Below are positions 7,723 to 16,988 of a DNA stretch of 64,000 bases, in pieces. Positions within the stretch are counted from its first letter, which is position 1. Each line of letters starts with the position of its first letter. The position numbers were made by a program, and so were the translations under genes. The notes under the pieces were generated by a model. That model did no database searches. It was not told the origin of the DNA and saw only the letters and a list, made by a program, of their open reading frames with translations. This DNA comes from Aquirufa aurantiipilula (GTDB lineage: Bacteria; Bacteroidota; Bacteroidia; Cytophagales; Spirosomataceae). The stretch lies in NCBI RefSeq assembly GCF_019923745.1, contig NZ_JAANOG010000001.1:1-64000 (forward strand). Direction: 5' to 3'.

Positions 7723-8808
7723 ATGCTAAACCCACAAGACCGCCTCAAGGAAATCAATAATCTATTTTTGCGAAAAGCATTTCTGGTAAACTATCGAAGT
7801 GTTGAACAATATTTATTGGAGCATTTTGATATTCCTAGCTATTCAGAACGAAGTTTTAGCCGGGATGTAAATACCTTGAAAGAACTTTTAAAAGAAAGAT
7901 ATCCTAGTTTAGAGGAAGAACAGGGCGAGTTAATTCGCTATTCAAGGTCAAATTTGGGTTTTTACTACATTCGTCAAGACATCTCTGCTTTTCCCAGTTT
8001 TTCTGAAAAGGAATTGAATCAGATTGCATCCATCATTGATCTGAACCAACACTTATTCACGGATGGGGCAGGGCAGGGAATCGTCAATAAATTGAGGGCC
8101 ATTACCTTGGAAAATAACTTATCTAAATACAATCAATTGAATTCTTGGCCCAGTATTCAGTTGATCAAAGATGGAGAGCGGGCGGGTTCAGATAATATTA
8201 AACCCATTTTAGAAGCCATAGCAGCCAAAGATTGTTTATTATTTACCTATCAAGCTTTGTCGAAAGAAGCAATTCAAAAAAAGTATAGCGGAATTCCATT
8301 GATGATTAAAGAATACAACAATGGCTGGTATACGGGTTGGTATGTCCTGATTCAAGAAGTGAAGGAACAAGATCGTATCGTTAAAACAGAAATCAATTCA
8401 CTACGATTATTCGCATTAGATCGAATGCTTCAATTAAGGGTGCATAAATCAACCTGTCAACTACGTTTTGCTCCTGGTTTTTATCCTCCTGATTATTTTA
8501 CCAATATGCTGGGAATACTTCGAAATAACCTAGCCAATCCTGGAATTAAGTCGGAAAAAGTGACAGTTCATTTAAGTACAGAATCTTGGATGCTAGATTA
8601 TTTGACTAAATATCCCTTACATCCCTCTCAACAAATAGATAAATCAGGTCAGGGTATACAAATAACTTGGAACTTGGAGATTAATGTGGAATTGGAAAGT
8701 TTTTTCATGAGGTATGCACATGATTTAACGGTTATTTCGCCTAAATCTTTGAAGGAAAAGCTAAAACATAATTTAATAGTAGCATTGAAAAATTTAGATG
8801 AGAAATAG
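7723..8808 (+). CDS. WYL-domain transcriptional regulator
   Basis: The N-terminal about 90 residues form a helical DNA-binding region (RSFSRDVNTLKELLKERY is the recognition-helix part). The centre carries the WYL-type sandwich: DCLLFTYQ at about 170-177, GWYTGWYVLIQE at about 203-214 and a SLRLFALDRM strand. A WCX-like C-terminal region follows, as in DeoR/YafY-type WYL regulators of about 320-370 residues. WYL domains sense nucleic-acid or nucleotide ligands and often control stress or defence genes. I chose the ATG at 7723 over a TTG two codons upstream. The downstream ArsA-like gene is 78 bases away and on the same strand, so it may be its target. Confidence 0.8.
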   Translation: MLNPQDRLKEINNLFLRKAFLVNYRSVEQYLLEHFDIPSYSERSFSRDVNTLKELLKERYPSLEEEQGELIRYSRSNLGFYYIRQDISAFPSFSEKELNQIASIIDLNQHLFTDGAGQGIVNKLRAITLENNLSKYNQLNSWPSIQLIKDGERAGSDNIKPILEAIAAKDCLLFTYQALSKEAIQKKYSGIPLMIKEYNNGWYTGWYVLIQEVKEQDRIVKTEINSLRLFALDRMLQLRVHKSTCQLRFAPGFYPPDYFTNMLGILRNNLANPGIKSEKVTVHLSTESWMLDYLTKYPLHPSQQIDKSGQGIQITWNLEINVELESFFMRYAHDLTVISPKSLKEKLKHNLIVALKNLDEK

Positions 8809-8886
8809 CTTGACCAAAATCATATCTTTCTTGGTAAATGCTCTGTAAATTGACAGGAATATAGATTTATCTAGCAACACAACATC

Positions 8887-10656
8887 ATGGAACAGTCATA
8901 TACTCAATATTTATTTTTTACAGGAAAAGGGGGAGTAGGTAAGACATCTTTAGCTTGTGCTACAGCTGTTAGACTGGCAGATCAAGGTAAAAAAGTATTG
9001 TTAATTAGTACTGATCCTGCATCTAATTTAGAAGATGTCCTTCAAACACCCGTTGGAGAACAAATTCAGGTACATCAGAAACTACCAACTTTATTTACCA
9101 TCAATATCAGTCCTGATGTATCGGCTAACGAATATCGGGAAAGGGTGATTCAGCCCATGATGGGGATGGCCACTGAAAGTGAAATTAAAAAAGTCAAAGA
9201 GGGCTTGTCGGGTGCTTGTACTACTGAAATAGCTTCATTTGATGAGTTTTCAAGGTTTGTAACTGGTGAAGGGACAGAAGGTTCATATGATATGGTCATA
9301 TTTGATACGGCACCAACCGGTCATACCATACGCTTATTAGAATTACCCTCTGCTTGGGATGATTTTTTAGAGAATAATCCAGGAGGTGCTTCTTGCATTG
9401 GGCCCTCCTCAGCCTTAAAAAGTAGTAAAGAGCGGTATAAAAAAGTGATTCAAAGTTTAAGAGATCCACAATTAACCACATTTTATTTGGTTAGTAGGCC
9501 TGAAAAATCTTCTTTAAAAGAAGCCGCAAAGACTAGCGTGGAATTAAGAGATTTAGGATTTGAAAATCAGAAATTATTCATCAATGGTGTTTTTAAGGCT
9601 TTAGATCAAACAGATTCTGTGGCTCATAGAATTGAATTTTTGGCAGATAAACAGTTGCATGAAATACCTTTAGCATTACAACATTTACCCTTACAAACTT
9701 ATCCTTTATTGCCCTATAATGTATTGGGATTAAGGAAATTAAGGTCTATGTTGGATCAGGTTTTGCAATCTCAAATTGTCGCGGAAGAAATGGCTTCTTC
9801 GCCTCATAATCTTTACCATTTGGATAGCATTCGGGATTTGGTCGATTCATTGGAAGAACATGGTAGGACTTCGGGACTTATTATGACGATGGGGAAGGGG
9901 GGAGTTGGTAAAACCATAGCGGCTGCAACAATTGCTTGTTTATTGGCCAATAGAGGTCATCGGGTATTATTGACTACCACAGACCCTGCTGCTCATATCA
10001 ATGATTTCTTGAGTCAATTAGATCGAATTCCAGATAATCTACAGGTGGAACGCATAGATCCCAAGGTGGAAACGCAATCCTATATTCAAAAGATTATGCT
10101 CCAGAAAGGGGTGAATTTAGATGAAAATGCCAAGAATTTATTGTTGGAAGATTTGCAATCCCCATGTACAGAGGAAGTGGCTGTTTTTCATGCATTTTCT
10201 AAAGCAATTCATTCCGCTTCTCGGCAATTTGTGGTAATGGATACAGCACCTACGGGTCATACTTTGCTTTTGTTAGACACCACAGGTAGTTATCATAAAG
10301 AAGTGTTAAAGCATAGTTCTTTATCGGCTACTAAAATAAGAACTCCTTATATGGCCCTTCAAGATAAAGAATTTGCTAAGATCGTTTTGGTGGCATTACC
10401 GGAGACTACGCCTATGCGTGAGGCTGCCGACTTGCAAGAGGATTTAAGAAGAGCAGGAATAGAACCTTATGCATGGTTGATTAATCAATGTTTGTCGGCC
10501 TTACCCCAATTGAAGGACCCTATATTAAAAAAGAGAGCATCCGCTGAGGGTGCTATTATTGAGCAGATTCAGACGAAATTGGCACATAGGACATTTGGTA
10601 TACCCTATTTGACTGAGGAGTTGGTATTTCCTGAGTTATTGTCTATGAACTACTAA
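8887..10656 (+). CDS. arsA: Two-domain ArsA-type anion-pump ATPase
   Basis: The 589-residue protein is a tandem fusion of two ArsA/GET3-type P-loop domains. Walker A motifs GKGGVGKTS (about 13-21) and GKGGVGKTI (about 336-344), and DTAPTGHT signal-transduction motifs at about 140-147 and 452-459, occur in both halves. The three Cys residues that bind As(III) or Sb(III) in the E. coli R773 pump have counterparts: Cys111 (SGACTTE), Cys170 (GASCIGP) and Cys427 (QSPCTEE). In the classic system ArsA energises the ArsB membrane channel; no arsB, arsD or arsR lies in this window. The gene stands alone behind a WYL regulator. The metalloid-binding residues argue against a purely GET3-like membrane-protein targeting role. 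Confidence 0.9.
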   Translation: MEQSYTQYLFFTGKGGVGKTSLACATAVRLADQGKKVLLISTDPASNLEDVLQTPVGEQIQVHQKLPTLFTINISPDVSANEYRERVIQPMMGMATESEIKKVKEGLSGACTTEIASFDEFSRFVTGEGTEGSYDMVIFDTAPTGHTIRLLELPSAWDDFLENNPGGASCIGPSSALKSSKERYKKVIQSLRDPQLTTFYLVSRPEKSSLKEAAKTSVELRDLGFENQKLFINGVFKALDQTDSVAHRIEFLADKQLHEIPLALQHLPLQTYPLLPYNVLGLRKLRSMLDQVLQSQIVAEEMASSPHNLYHLDSIRDLVDSLEEHGRTSGLIMTMGKGGVGKTIAAATIACLLANRGHRVLLTTTDPAAHINDFLSQLDRIPDNLQVERIDPKVETQSYIQKIMLQKGVNLDENAKNLLLEDLQSPCTEEVAVFHAFSKAIHSASRQFVVMDTAPTGHTLLLLDTTGSYHKEVLKHSSLSATKIRTPYMALQDKEFAKIVLVALPETTPMREAADLQEDLRRAGIEPYAWLINQCLSALPQLKDPILKKRASAEGAIIEQIQTKLAHRTFGIPYLTEELVFPELLSMNY

Positions 10657-10870
10657 AGCTCATGGGGGCTTTAAAGTTTGAGAAAGCTTTAATTTTCGTT
10701 TTTTACTATTTCATTGTCAGGGCCAATAATGAGTCAATTAAGCTATTATTAAATTACCGTGGAGTTTTTCCTCAATCATAGTGCTATAAGAAGCACCTTT
10801 TTTATAAAATTTCTATTAACCTTCTTGTAGAATAATAACTTATTGGATGGTCTAAAACCGAAAATTACAC

Positions 10871-10932
10871 GAGCCTCCTATCGGGATCAACGGGGACGTC
10901 CAGTTGCGGAATGCAATTCCAATGACCTATGA
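10871..10932 (-). pseudogene. Broken partial copy of the tRNA-Thr 3' half
   Basis: The 18 bases at 10871-10888 are identical to the 3' end of the intact tRNA-Thr at 10972-10989 (acceptor strand and part of the T arm). After about 28 unrelated bases the match resumes at CCAATGACCTA (about 10918), which corresponds to the T-arm/variable-loop part. It cannot fold as a tRNA. Such a remnant is what an integrative element leaves or uses as an attachment site, but no integrase is present. The bases between the arsA stop (10656) and here show only a weak hairpin at about 10656-10673. Confidence 0.6.
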
Positions 10933-10944
10933 TAACAACAAAAA

Positions 10945-10966
10945 AGCCCAACATTTCTGTTGAGCT
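10945..10966 (-). terminator. Terminator downstream of tRNA-Thr
   Basis: On the minus strand AGCTCAACA pairs with TGTTGGGCT through one G-T, with a GAAA loop, followed by six T. It lies six bases after the tRNA 3' end. Confidence 0.75.
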
Positions 10967-10972
10967 TTAATG

Positions 10973-11045
<73 letters not shown>

Positions 11046-11118
11046 TTGAATTGGGTATGCAAAAGTAAGCATCTAGGCTTAAATTGGCAAGTGTTGCCCC
11101 AAAAAAACTTATATTTTT

Positions 11119-13041
11119 TTAATCTTTTTTCAGTTTTTCCAATTCCTTTTGTGCCTGTGCAATCTTCTTTTCTACTTCAGCACGCAATTTATCCGCCCCT
11201 TTCGATTTGGCAAAAAACTCTAAGTTATTGGTTAACACCGCAATATCATTTTCCAAAGCCTGAATCTTCTTACGGTTATCGCCTGAGTGAGACCTGCGCT
11301 CATCAGAACCTCCTCCTGATTCAGCAGGCAATGTTTTTAACTCAAATCCCCAAGCAGCCAATTGCTCCTTCGGTTGAGTTCTAGCTAAGTCAATCACCGC
11401 ATTCCAGGTATTGCGGAATTTTTCTTGAATCTCCTTAACATTTTTACGTGGTACAAATCCAATGGCGTCCCAAGATTCTTTCTTTGCTTTCAAGTTGGCC
11501 AATAAACTAGGATCTTTCAGTGTTGCTTCTAAATCAGTTAAGATAGCTTGTTTTGCTACTAAATTAGCTTCAAACTCCTCATCCTGTGCACCTTTACCTT
11601 TACTACGTTTCAAATTGAAATAAGCATCACATGCCGCTTTGAATTTGGTATAAACCTGATCTTTTTGTTTTTCAGGTACATGACCAATCTCTTTCCACTT
11701 CTTTTGTAGTTCAATTACTTGTTGTGTGATTTCTTGCGTTTCAGTGCCAACTGCGACTATTCCTTCCACTTGCTCAATCAACAATAATTTAGCGGCTAAA
11801 TTGGCTTTTCTCTCAGCATCTATTTTGGCGAAAAACTCGCTTTTGTGTTTGAAGAAAAGTTTCAAGTCGGACCAAAATTGGTGACTCACTTCCTTACCGC
11901 CTTCTCTAGGCAAACCGCCTTTCAATTTACCCCATTGCTCTTGCAATGCAAGTACAGCCTTGGAGGACTGATTCCATTCCGCAATACTTCCTGATTGGAA
12001 AGTAGCATGGTGGTGCATCAAATCGGCTAATTCTTTTTTAATCTTTAAATTTTCTTCATAAACAGCTTTCTGAGCTTCATTGACTTGTCTTTTTTGTTCA
12101 AATAAAACATCCAATGATTTTTTTACTCGTTGCCATAATGCCTCATTTTCATCCCGATGAGCAGGTCCAATATGTTTGTATTCTTCAAACAATTCTTCTG
12201 CATCCTTCATCAGTTTTTGTAAAGGGGCATTTTGCTTGACCATGTCTGCTAAGCTTTCCAACTTCACCGCAATGGTTTCTTTCGCTTGTAAATTCTTTTT
12301 GCGGTCCAATTCCAACAATTCAAAGAAAATACTACGATTGCTATAGAAACGATCGACTAAGGCATGGTAACTTTGCCATAATGTTTGGTTCATAGGACCC
12401 TGAACGGAACCTAGGGTTTTCCACTCATCTTGTATTTTTTTGAATGCTTTAAAGCTAGCATTTACATGCGCTGGATCAGAATTATCATCCGCATCCACCA
12501 AGGTGCGCAATTCATTGATCAAACGTGTTTTGCCCTCTAATGCCTTCTCACGTACTTTTTCTAATTGTTGAAAAAAGTCTTGCTTGGTCTTTTTGATGGT
12601 ATGAATGGCGGTATCAATCTCTTGAGCTAAACTATCACCTTTATAAGTAAATCCTTCTTCAGATCCTTCATTTGCAGCTTTGAAACTATCCAATGCGGCT
12701 TGTCGCTCTGCTTGCTTGATGTTATCCCACGATTCTTTCGCTTCTTTGATTAACTCATCTACTTTTTTGTACACGGCAGGACCTGCATGATGTTGAACCA
12801 AATCTTTTAGTTTCCCAAAAAAGCGATGCAAATGCTCTTTTGAATGTCCATCTTCCAAAATTGGATACTCCACCGTTTTATCATCTGTGTGAAAAATGGC
12901 TTCTGTAGGACTGCTTAATTCAATCTCTGCACTACTTTCTATCACTTTTTCTGTTTCCTCGATTGGGGCTACAGGTGTGGGAGTGATTGATTCTGCAGAA
13001 ATTTCTTCAGCTTTTGGGGTCTCTTCGGTCATCATACTCAT
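11119..13041 (-). CDS. DUF349 repeat protein
   Basis: This 640-residue, highly charged protein contains five or six DUF349 modules of about 70 residues, recognisable by the WK.LG/W..IG pattern followed by a long helix (for example DEWKTLGSVQ, ELQKKWKEIGHVPEK, KESWDAIGFVPRKNV). The N-terminal about 60 residues are acidic and low-complexity, and the C-terminus is a Lys/Glu coiled coil ending EKLKKD. There is no signal peptide, so it is cytoplasmic. DUF349 proteins are widespread in Bacteroidota; the molecular role is not established. It lies 14 bases downstream of glyS on the same strand and is probably co-transcribed. Confidence 0.85.
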   Translation of the reverse strand: MSMMTEETPKAEEISAESITPTPVAPIEETEKVIESSAEIELSSPTEAIFHTDDKTVEYPILEDGHSKEHLHRFFGKLKDLVQHHAGPAVYKKVDELIKEAKESWDNIKQAERQAALDSFKAANEGSEEGFTYKGDSLAQEIDTAIHTIKKTKQDFFQQLEKVREKALEGKTRLINELRTLVDADDNSDPAHVNASFKAFKKIQDEWKTLGSVQGPMNQTLWQSYHALVDRFYSNRSIFFELLELDRKKNLQAKETIAVKLESLADMVKQNAPLQKLMKDAEELFEEYKHIGPAHRDENEALWQRVKKSLDVLFEQKRQVNEAQKAVYEENLKIKKELADLMHHHATFQSGSIAEWNQSSKAVLALQEQWGKLKGGLPREGGKEVSHQFWSDLKLFFKHKSEFFAKIDAERKANLAAKLLLIEQVEGIVAVGTETQEITQQVIELQKKWKEIGHVPEKQKDQVYTKFKAACDAYFNLKRSKGKGAQDEEFEANLVAKQAILTDLEATLKDPSLLANLKAKKESWDAIGFVPRKNVKEIQEKFRNTWNAVIDLARTQPKEQLAAWGFELKTLPAESGGGSDERRSHSGDNRKKIQALENDIAVLTNNLEFFAKSKGADKLRAEVEKKIAQAQKELEKLKKD

Positions 13042-13055
13042 CGTTGTTTGCGTGT

Positions 13056-14537
13056 TTAAACAAGTAATTTTTCAAAAATACGCTCCATCGATACAGCATA
13101 ACCTAATTTTTCTTTTAGGTCAGCTATAGAAATGCGCTCCTGACTCATTGTGTTGCGATCACGTACAGTAACTGTATCGTCTTCCATTGTTTGGTAATCA
13201 ATCACTACACAATAAGGGGTTCCTATTAAATCCTGACGAGTATACCGCTTTCCAATCGCGCCACCCTCATCGTAGGTAGTATTAAAGGCAAATTTCAGTG
13301 AACGGTTGATTTCCTGAGCTTTTTCAGCGAGACCATCTTTTTTCACTAATGGCAATACCGCTACTTTGATTGGGGCTATTGCTGGATGTAAATTAAGGTA
13401 AATTCTTTGTTTTTGTTGATCTCCTTCACCAACTATTTCTTCTGTATAGGCATTACACAGGATAGCCAAGAACAAACGATCCGCTCCAACTGAAGTTTCT
13501 ACTACGTAAGGAATGTAGTTTTCATTGATTTCTGGATCAAAATATTGTTGTTTTTTTCTTGATAAATCTTGATGTGCTTTTAAATCAAAATCTGTTCTGG
13601 AGTGAATACCTTCCATTTCTTTGAATCCAAAAGGGAATTCATATTCAATATCCACGGCAGCATTGGCGTAATGCGCCAATTTCTCATGATCGTGGAATTT
13701 TAATTTAGAAGCAGGTAAACCAATGGCTTGGTGGAATTTCATACGAACCTCTTTCCAAGCTGCATACCATTCCATTTCAGTACCAGGTCGAACAAAGAAT
13801 TGCATTTCCATTTGTTCAAACTCCCTCATTCTGAAAATGAAATTTCTAGCAACAATCTCGTTACGGAAAGCTTTCCCTATTTGGGCAATACCAAATGGTA
13901 CTTTCATTCGGCCTGTTTTTTGGACATTCAAGAAATTAACAAAAATTCCTTGAGCAGTCTCTGGACGTAAATAGATTAAACTTGCATCTTCCGATACAGC
14001 TCCTACTTGAGTCGAAAACATCAAATTAAATTGACGAACCTCCGTCCAATTCGCTGTATTAGAAATAGGGCAGGTGATATTTTCATCAATAATGATTTGT
14101 CTCACGGCTTCCAAATCCCCAGCATCTAAGGCTTTGGCCATCTTTTGCAAAAGGGCTTTGCCCACGTCAGCTTTTCCTTCAGCCTCGTATTGTGCCGCAC
14201 GATCTTCTAATAGAGTATCCGCCCGATAACGCTTCTTCGAATCTTTATTATCAATCATCGGGTCATTGAATGAATCCACGTGACCAGAAGCTTTCCAAGT
14301 GAGAGGGTGCATGAAAATGGATGCATCGATACCCACTACATTATCGTTCAACATGGTCATGGCTTTCCACCAAACCATTTTTAAATTATTCTTTAGCTCA
14401 ACACCATTTTGGCCGTAATCATAAACAGCCTGCAAACCATCGTAAATTTCAGAGGAAGGAAATACGAAGCCGTATTCTTTAGCATGTGAAATAATGTCTT
14501 TTAAAGCTGAGGCGGTGTCTTGTTTTTTATTTTCCAT
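13056..14537 (-). CDS. glyS: Glycyl-tRNA synthetase, single-chain (alpha2) type
   Basis: The protein charges tRNA-Gly. It is the class II dimeric type. The start EYGFVFPSSEIYDGLQAVYDYGQNGVELKNN is diagnostic but is broken here by alignment only; class II motif 2 is FRNEI then FRMREFEQMEMQFF at about 225-250, and motif 3 is GADRLFLAIL near 360. The C-terminal anticodon-binding domain begins APIKVAVLPLV. I chose the ATG at 14537 (493 residues); a TTG eight codons upstream (14561) lies in the presumed promoter. The length agrees with bacterial homologues. The next gene on this strand is the DUF349 protein 14 bases away. Confidence 0.95.
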   Translation of the reverse strand: MENKKQDTASALKDIISHAKEYGFVFPSSEIYDGLQAVYDYGQNGVELKNNLKMVWWKAMTMLNDNVVGIDASIFMHPLTWKASGHVDSFNDPMIDNKDSKKRYRADTLLEDRAAQYEAEGKADVGKALLQKMAKALDAGDLEAVRQIIIDENITCPISNTANWTEVRQFNLMFSTQVGAVSEDASLIYLRPETAQGIFVNFLNVQKTGRMKVPFGIAQIGKAFRNEIVARNFIFRMREFEQMEMQFFVRPGTEMEWYAAWKEVRMKFHQAIGLPASKLKFHDHEKLAHYANAAVDIEYEFPFGFKEMEGIHSRTDFDLKAHQDLSRKKQQYFDPEINENYIPYVVETSVGADRLFLAILCNAYTEEIVGEGDQQKQRIYLNLHPAIAPIKVAVLPLVKKDGLAEKAQEINRSLKFAFNTTYDEGGAIGKRYTRQDLIGTPYCVVIDYQTMEDDTVTVRDRNTMSQERISIADLKEKLGYAVSMERIFEKLLV

Positions 14538-14633
14538 TAAAGCAATCAAATTAGTGCGCAATTTACCGAAAAGAATGAAAGTATGAGGCTTGGCTATTGA
14601 ATTTTCTTAATTTTACAGGGCTATTTGCGACCA

Positions 14634-15599
14634 ATGAACAAAATTCTCTGCATTCGTTTTTCTTCACTAGGGGATATTATCCTCACTACACCCATTATTC
14701 GGGCTCTGAAAAGTCGGTATCCAGCAGCAGAAATTCATGTAGTAACCAAACAGCAATATGCCAATTTGTGGGAGGGAAATCCATACGTACATCAGGTGCA
14801 TACCTACCAAGGAAACCTTTGGAAATTAGCCTCAGAGCTTAGAAAAGAGGATTTCGATGCTGTAGTAGATTTACATAAGAATGTTCGATCACATGCGCTT
14901 TCTCTTTTATTAGGAAAAATCCCCTATCAAATAGATAAGTTTACTCGTGAGAGAAAGCTATTGGTTAAGAAGAAAATCAATTTATTACCCAAAAAACATT
15001 TAGTCGATCGATATTTTGATGCCTTACATACATTGGATATACAATCCGATGGGAAAGGATTGGATTATTTTATTCCGGAAGGTCAGGCTGTAAACCCAAA
15101 AGAGTTTGGAATTCAGGGGAAATACATGGTCTATGCCATAGGTGCTCAATACATAACTAAGGTACTGTCATATCCTAAAATGATTGAATTGTGTGAACGA
15201 ATTGAGGGGCAATTGGTCTTGATAGGTGATGCTTGGGATGAACATTATGGCTATCGATTGAATATCTTGTTTCCGGACAAGGTAATCAATTTATGTAATC
15301 GTACTTCTGTGGCTGCTTCAGCTTCTTTGATGCAGCAGGCAGAGTTTGTGATTGCCCATGATTCCAGTATGATGCACATTGCCGCTGCTCTGAAAAAGAA
15401 ATTATTCGTCTTATGGGGTGCAACACATTCCGATTTTGGCTTTTACCCTTATCAAACTGAATTTACATCCATTGAAAATAAAGAAATATCTTGTCGGCCA
15501 TGTTCTACTCAAGGTGGCAATTATTGTCCTTTAGGTCATTTTGATTGTTTAAACAAGATTTCTTTAGATCCCATTATTAGCGCTTCTCAAACATTATGA
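14634..15599 (+). CDS. Glycosyltransferase family 9 (heptosyltransferase-like)
   Basis: The 321-residue protein begins NKILCIRFSSLGDIILTTP, the N-terminal nucleotide-sugar fold signature of LPS heptosyltransferases. Its C-terminal half carries the sugar-nucleotide site IAHDSSMMHIAAAL at about 240-253 and LWGATH. It probably adds a sugar, possibly heptose, to the lipopolysaccharide core on the cytoplasmic face of the inner membrane. I use the ATG at 14634, not a TTG three codons earlier. It is divergent from glyS and overlaps the following aguB gene by four bases (ATGA), so the two are translationally coupled although functionally unrelated. Confidence 0.85.
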   Translation: MNKILCIRFSSLGDIILTTPIIRALKSRYPAAEIHVVTKQQYANLWEGNPYVHQVHTYQGNLWKLASELRKEDFDAVVDLHKNVRSHALSLLLGKIPYQIDKFTRERKLLVKKKINLLPKKHLVDRYFDALHTLDIQSDGKGLDYFIPEGQAVNPKEFGIQGKYMVYAIGAQYITKVLSYPKMIELCERIEGQLVLIGDAWDEHYGYRLNILFPDKVINLCNRTSVAASASLMQQAEFVIAHDSSMMHIAAALKKKLFVLWGATHSDFGFYPYQTEFTSIENKEISCRPCSTQGGNYCPLGHFDCLNKISLDPIISASQTL

Positions 15600-16462
15600 A
15601 AAACGTATCTTTTGCCTTAATTCAATTGTCGGTATCGGAAAATTTAACTGAAAACTGGACAAAAACCATTCAATCCATCCGCGATGCAGCCGGTAAGGGT
15701 GCTCAAGTGATTTGTTTACAGGAATTATTTAAATCCGTTTACTTCTGTTATGAAGAAAATCCTCGATTTTTTGAATTAGCAGAGGCCATTCCTGGTCCGA
15801 GTACTGATGAATTGGGAGAATTGGCCAAGGAGTTGAATGTCGTAATTGTCGCATCTTTGTTTGAGAAAAGAGCAGCTGGCTTATACCATAATACCACGGC
15901 CGTGATTGATGCAGATGGTTCATACCTGGGTAAATACCGTAAAATGCATATTCCAGATGATCCTGGCTATTATGAAAAGTATTACTTTACGCCAGGTGAT
16001 TTAGGATATCAGGTATATCAAACGAAATTTGCCAAAATTGGGGTGTTGATTTGTTGGGATCAATGGTACCCAGAAGCTGCCCGATTGACAGCTTTGAAAG
16101 GGGCAGAGGTTTTGGTCTATCCAACAGCGATTGGTTGGGATTTGGAAGAGAAAAGTGGAGATATCAATCGAGAACAATATCAAGCTTGGCAAACGATTCA
16201 ACGTAGTCATGCTATTGCCAATGGAATTCCAGTAGTTTCTGTCAATAGAGTCGGTGTTGAAAATGGCCAACAGTTTTGGGGAGGAAGTTTTGTATCGAAT
16301 GCTTTTGGACGAGTTATGTACCAAGCCCCGCATGATCAAGAAGAGATTGCAGTTTTATCTGTTGATGTTGAATCCAGCGAATACTACCGTAAAACATGGC
16401 CTTTTTTCCGCGACAGAAGGATTGATTCCTATGGGAATGTAGTGAAGCGGTTTATTGATTAG
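15596..16462 (+). CDS. aguB: N-carbamoylputrescine amidase
   Basis: This 288-residue member of the nitrilase superfamily hydrolyses N-carbamoylputrescine to putrescine, CO2 and ammonia. The catalytic triad is visible as Glu43 (LQELFKS), Lys116 (KYRKMHIPDD) and Cys153 (LICWDQWYPE). The strand GYYEKYYFTPGD is the form typical of AguB rather than of other nitrilases. The partner enzyme agmatine deiminase (aguA) is encoded at 43283-44332. It is coupled to the GT9 gene by an ATGA overlap. The stop codon is followed at once by a repeat arm that borders the four-helix-bundle cassette. Confidence 0.92.
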   Translation: MKNVSFALIQLSVSENLTENWTKTIQSIRDAAGKGAQVICLQELFKSVYFCYEENPRFFELAEAIPGPSTDELGELAKELNVVIVASLFEKRAAGLYHNTTAVIDADGSYLGKYRKMHIPDDPGYYEKYYFTPGDLGYQVYQTKFAKIGVLICWDQWYPEAARLTALKGAEVLVYPTAIGWDLEEKSGDINREQYQAWQTIQRSHAIANGIPVVSVNRVGVENGQQFWGGSFVSNAFGRVMYQAPHDQEEIAVLSVDVESSEYYRKTWPFFRDRRIDSYGNVVKRFID

Positions 16463-16495
16463 TTGTTAGCTATTAGTGTTTAGTTATTAGGGTTT
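16459..16495. repeat. Left arm of TTAG heptamer repeat flanking the four-helix-bundle gene
   Basis: TTAGTTG, TTAGCTA, TTAGTGT, TTAGTTA, TTAGGGT follow each other with an exact 7-bp period. The 21 bases at 16473-16493 are perfectly inverted at 16930-16950. The arm starts inside the stop region of aguB, so the insertion or growth point is exactly at the gene end. Confidence 0.85.
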
Positions 16496-16574
16496 TATCG
16501 ATTACTTGGTAATTCAATGTTGCCTTTAATTATTTCAAAATAATTTCATGAGATTTGATATTTGGTTATCAAGC

Positions 16575-16925
16575 ATGAAACAAAGTAATATCCGTAATAA
16601 AACATTTCAGTTTGCTCTTAATTCAGTAAGTCTTTATCAATATTTAATTTCTGAAAAAAAGGAGCAGATTCTTTCTAAACAATTATTGCGTTGTTCTACA
16701 AGTGTAGGTGCAATGATTCGAGAGGCTGAATATGCAGAATCAAAGGCGGATTTTATTCACAAAATGTCTGTTGCTCAAAAAGAAATCAATGAAAGTTTAT
16801 ACTGGCTCGAATTACTATATAAAACTAAGTATTTAGTAGTTTTTGAATTTCAAAATCATTTTAATGATGCTACTGAGATATTGAAAATAATAACAAGTAT
16901 TCTGAAAAAAATGAAAGGAATCTAA
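16575..16925 (+). CDS. Four-helix-bundle protein (23S rRNA intervening-sequence/S23 family)
   Basis: This protein of 116 residues (from the ATG at 16575; an ATG nine codons upstream at 16548 is possible) shows the family pattern: NIRNKTFQFALNSVSLYQYL, then QLLRCSTSVGAMIREAEYAESKADFIHKM, then EINESLYWLELLYKT. These match the IVP/S23 four-helix-bundle family found inside 23S rRNA intervening sequences of spirochaetes and scattered singly in Bacteroidota genomes; related folds include the Avd accessory protein of retroelements. Its biochemical role is unknown. The gene stands alone inside a perfectly matched pair of inverted heptamer repeats, which suggests that gene plus repeats moved as one unit. 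Confidence 0.85.
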   Translation: MKQSNIRNKTFQFALNSVSLYQYLISEKKEQILSKQLLRCSTSVGAMIREAEYAESKADFIHKMSVAQKEINESLYWLELLYKTKYLVVFEFQNHFNDATEILKIITSILKKMKGI

Positions 16926-16928
16926 AAT

Positions 16929-16982
16929 CACCCTAATAACTAAACACTAATTACTAATCCCTAATAACTAAACCCTAATAAT
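16929..16982. repeat. Right arm of TTAG heptamer repeat flanking the four-helix-bundle gene
   Basis: On the minus strand this reads TTAGGGT, TTAGTTA, TTAGGGA, TTAGTAA, TTAGTGT, TTAGTTA, TTAGGGT. The 21 bases at 16930-16950 are the exact reverse complement of 16473-16493. The arm fills the gap between the four-helix-bundle gene and the convergent glycosyltransferase gene almost completely. Confidence 0.85.
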
Positions 16983-16988
16983 TATTGC

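Noticed and set aside
11046..11384. 112-codon plus-strand frame opposite the DUF349 gene
   Set aside because: It is the shadow of the DUF349 coding sequence and begins at the tRNA edge without any protein-like composition.
16459..16982. CRISPR-like array of short repeats
   Set aside because: The repeats are 7-bp period arms without unique spacers, in inverted orientation around a gene, and there are no cas genes in the window.
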